In this document: positions 61,912 through 64,000 of the stretch, in pieces | How the letters are laid out: each line of letters starts with the position of its first letter | How positions within the stretch are numbered: the first letter of the stretch is position 1 | Assembly: GCF_000517105.1 (NCBI RefSeq) | Contig: NZ_ALVT01000034.1 | Coordinates: 1,101-65,100 of the forward strand | Length of the DNA stretch: 64,000 nucleotides | Direction of reading: 5' to 3' | Origin: Fischerella sp. PCC 9605 | GTDB lineage: Bacteria; Cyanobacteriota; Cyanobacteriia; Cyanobacteriales; Nostocaceae | Position numbers and translations under genes: made by a program | Notes under the pieces: generated by a model | Told to the model about the DNA's origin: nothing | Database searches by the model: none | Seen by the model: the letters and a program-made list of their open reading frames with translations, nothing else

Positions 61912-63198
61912 ATGGACATCGACTCTTTACTCCAACCCTTCCAAAAATTTGGCGTTCATCTGGGGTTGGAACGTATAGTGAAATTATTGACAAATCTTGG
62001 TAGTCCACATCACCAAGTTCCGGTAATTCACGTTGCTGGCACTAATGGTAAGGGTTCTGTTTGTGCCTATCTTTCTTCGGTTCTCACGGAGGCAGGTTAT
62101 CGCACAGGACGTTATACTTCTCCTCACCTAGTTGATTGGACAGAACGCATTTGCCTTAACGAACAGCCTATTTCTTCTGAGGAATTTTGCAAATTATTAC
62201 TGCAAGTCGAAGCTGCTATTGATCCGGATGAAGAGTCACCGACTCAATTTGAAGTGGTGACAGCAGCAGCTTGGTTGTATTTCGCTCAGCAAAAAATTGA
62301 TATTGCAGTGGTAGAAGTAGGACTGGGAGGACGTTTGGATGCTACTAACGTTTGCGATCAACCCCTTGTTACTATTATCACATCTATTAGCCGCGAACAC
62401 TGGCAGCAACTCGGGCCTACCATCGCTGATATTGCTAGAGAGAAAGCTGGTATTCTCAAACCTGGATGTCCGGCTGTGATTGGCCCTTTGCCACCAGATG
62501 CAGAAAAAGTTGTGCGATCGCGCATTTTGGAATTACAATGCCCTATCTTTACACCCCAGCCAGCGCGTCAAATTTCTACTGGATGGGCAGAATATGAAAG
62601 ATTGGGAGATGGGGAGAACCGGAGGTGGGGAGATCACCCCATTCAATACCCTTTGCCATTAGAGGGACAAATTCAGTTGACGAATTCAGCTTTAGCTTTA
62701 GCTGCGCTGCAAATCCTGCAAAAACAAGGTTGGCAGATTTCTGAGCAAGCCATAATTAACGGTATGGCCAAAACTAAGTGGCCGGGGCGGATGCAATGGA
62801 CTACCTGGAAAAACCATAAATTATTGCTTGATGGTGCTCATAATCCAGCTGCTGCCCAAGTTTTGCGAGATTATGTAGATAGCCTAGATGTCCAAGCAGT
62901 CACTTGGGTGATGGGAATGCTTTCGACTAAAGAGCATGAGAAAATTTTTCAAGCCTTACTGCGACCCAATGACCAATTATATTTAGTACCAGTACCCGAT
63001 CATAGTTCAGCTCATCCTAGTGAATTAGCACAGTTAGCTGGAAATATTTGCCTAAAATTGAGTATTTGTAGTACTTTCCCAGATTTAACATCCGCGCTAG
63101 AAGCGGCTTTTTCCTTGACAGATGATTTAGTCGTTTTATGCGGTTCGCTGTATTTAGTCGGACATTTTTTAAAAGAGTCAATAGTCACTAGTCAATAG
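61912..63198 (+). CDS. folC: folylpolyglutamate/dihydrofolate synthase
   Basis: A 428-aa Mur-ligase-fold enzyme that adds glutamate to dihydropteroate/folates. The P-loop is HVAGTNGKGSVCAYLSS (residues ~43-59), followed by YTSPHLVDWTERICLN, the family-specific loop, then VVEVGLGGRLDATNV and SISREHWQQLG, and LLLDGAHNPAAAQ near the C-terminus. Residues ~230-245 (ERLGDGENRRWGDH) are encoded by a G-rich repetitive stretch resembling the ATGGGGAG repeat upstream of psbY. The leader has TAGTTAG-type tandem repeats. Confidence 0.93.
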   Translation: MDIDSLLQPFQKFGVHLGLERIVKLLTNLGSPHHQVPVIHVAGTNGKGSVCAYLSSVLTEAGYRTGRYTSPHLVDWTERICLNEQPISSEEFCKLLLQVEAAIDPDEESPTQFEVVTAAAWLYFAQQKIDIAVVEVGLGGRLDATNVCDQPLVTIITSISREHWQQLGPTIADIAREKAGILKPGCPAVIGPLPPDAEKVVRSRILELQCPIFTPQPARQISTGWAEYERLGDGENRRWGDHPIQYPLPLEGQIQLTNSALALAALQILQKQGWQISEQAIINGMAKTKWPGRMQWTTWKNHKLLLDGAHNPAAAQVLRDYVDSLDVQAVTWVMGMLSTKEHEKIFQALLRPNDQLYLVPVPDHSSAHPSELAQLAGNICLKLSICSTFPDLTSALEAAFSLTDDLVVLCGSLYLVGHFLKESIVTSQ

Positions 63199-63223
63199 TC
63201 AAGAGTTTGTTGACTATTGACTA
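63189..63223. terminator. 14-bp perfect hairpin between convergent genes
   Basis: TAGTCAATAGTCAA (63189-63202) pairs perfectly with TTGACTATTGACTA (63210-63223) around a 7-nt loop. Built from the TTGACTA/TAGTCAA short repeat, it lies between convergent folC and the solute-binding protein gene and could end both transcripts, although no T-run follows. Confidence 0.6.
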
Positions 63224-63227
63224 ATGA

Positions 63228-64000
63228 CTATTGACTGTTCCACTCCTGTGCTGCATCTTCTACGGCTTTATCTACCGTCTTCTCGTCTAGCATTGCTGCT
63301 TGCAGGTTCTCATAAATTGCCTTTTGCAGGAGATTGAAATTCTTCAAGGTTGGGGTTAGAATCTCTGCCTGTTGCAGTTGACTGGCACTGACTACACGCG
63401 CTTTATCTATATTAGAGGCATTTGCCGATACATCCTTAAAGTAACTGTCAGACAGCGCTTTTTTTGTAGATGGCAGGACATTTGCTTTTTTGGCAAATGC
63501 TAGCTGATTTTCGTCATTAGTAACAAACAGGGCAAATTTCACAGCGGCGTCTGGTTGTTTTGTGTCGCGCGGAATAACTACATTCATTACAGCGACATTT
63601 TTCTTACCGGTGTCACCAGTGATTTGTGGTGCCGTGGCGGAAGCTTTGGCGATCGCAGGCGCATTATTGGCAATCTGCTTGAGAAATTCGGGGCCTGAAG
63701 CTAGTAAAGCTGTTTCTCCTGCCTGGTATAACTCTATAGCATGACGATGTCCTTGTGTCAATACTTCTTTAGGAAGTAGTCCTTTTTTGTAAAGATCTAC
63801 CCAATACTGAAATGCTGCTTTACCTTGAGGAGAGTTAAAGGCAGCTTTCCCTTCGGCATCCACTAGGGTTACTCCCATCTGCACGAAAGATTCTAAAACC
63901 TCACCGGAATCTTGCGGAACAAAAGTAACAAAAAAGGCATACTTACCAGTTTTATCTTTAATTTGTTGCGCCACCTGCGCCAATTCAGTGTAAGTAGCAG
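63228..64000 (-). CDS. ABC transporter solute-binding protein, family 1 (partial)
   Basis: The C-terminal part (~257 codons in the window) of an extracellular sugar-type solute-binding protein; the start lies beyond the right edge. Recognisable features are ATYTELAQVAQQI at the window edge, GKAAFQYWVDLYKKGLLP (helix with aromatic ligand region), TALLASGPEFLKQI, and the late helix DAAVKFALFVTNDENQLAFAKKANVLPS. It would bind a sugar or glycerol-phosphate-type substrate in the periplasm. The permease and ATPase genes are not in the window. Confidence 0.88.
   Translation of the reverse strand, partial: ATYTELAQVAQQIKDKTGKYAFFVTFVPQDSGEVLESFVQMGVTLVDAEGKAAFNSPQGKAAFQYWVDLYKKGLLPKEVLTQGHRHAIELYQAGETALLASGPEFLKQIANNAPAIAKASATAPQITGDTGKKNVAVMNVVIPRDTKQPDAAVKFALFVTNDENQLAFAKKANVLPSTKKALSDSYFKDVSANASNIDKARVVSASQLQQAEILTPTLKNFNLLQKAIYENLQAAMLDEKTVDKAVEDAAQEWNSQ

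Noticed and set aside
1-64000. tRNA or rRNA genes
   Set aside because: I saw no convincing cloverleaf or rRNA motif. A covariance-model scan was not possible here.

Overview
The window comes from a filamentous, probably heterocyst-forming cyanobacterium (Nostoc/Anabaena/Calothrix-like). Evidence seen directly: many HIP1 octamers (GCGATCGC), short tandem repeats of the TTGACTG / ACTACTA type, a beta-carboxysome operon, an NDH-1 CO2-uptake module and psbY. The gene order ccmK2-K1-L-M-N-O divergent from ndhF4-ndhD4-cupB is, from established knowledge, also found in Anabaena.

Region 1 (1 to ~25.4 kb) is plasmid-like accessory DNA. It opens with a repeat-rich stretch (0.5-5 kb) in which two related flanking repeats twice enclose different cargo: a 78-aa orphan gene and a RelE/HigB-HigA toxin-antitoxin pair. 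A plasmid backbone follows: an actin-like ParM with a small partner, a MobV relaxase with a candidate oriT, a CyRepA1-type replication protein, a three-gene coiled-coil/RHH-like operon, a seven-gene operon ending in a membrane-anchored coiled-coil P-loop ATPase, a second ParM-like operon with two inverted-repeat operators, a short tyrosine recombinase, and a protein that looks like a telomere resolvase (protelomerase). Integrated mobile plasmid is my preferred reading; an assembly junction cannot be excluded from sequence alone.

Region 2 (25.5-37.4 kb) is an island. A decayed IS701-type transposase is broken by two small palindromic insertions. Next is a tight minus-strand operon (26.8-31.4 kb): an internally duplicated 155-aa protein, a 2OG-Fe(II) oxygenase-like protein, a double SagB/ThcOx-type dehydrogenase, a PqqD-like small protein and an HPr-kinase-like protein. 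It is divergent from a three-gene ABC-2 exporter. This looks like a peptide- or protein-modification system without a YcaO cyclase, and is the best candidate here for an undescribed pathway. An IS110 remnant and a decayed serine recombinase close the island.

Region 3 (37.5-64 kb) is chromosomal. It holds a cupin-GNAT pair, a QueA fragment, a MuiA-like protein, a REC-GAF-kinase hybrid, a CmpR-like LysR regulator, the carboxysome operon (44.7-49.1 kb), the divergent NDH-1 CO2-uptake genes (49.7-54.5 kb), then map, a cupredoxin, an M16 peptidase, a VOC protein, a TIGR02652-type protein, a gamma-carbonic-anhydrase-like protein, psbY, folC and the 3' part of an ABC solute-binding protein. Carboxysome shell, CcmM/CcmN scaffold, CO2-hydrating NDH-1 and LysR regulator together form one CO2-concentrating locus.
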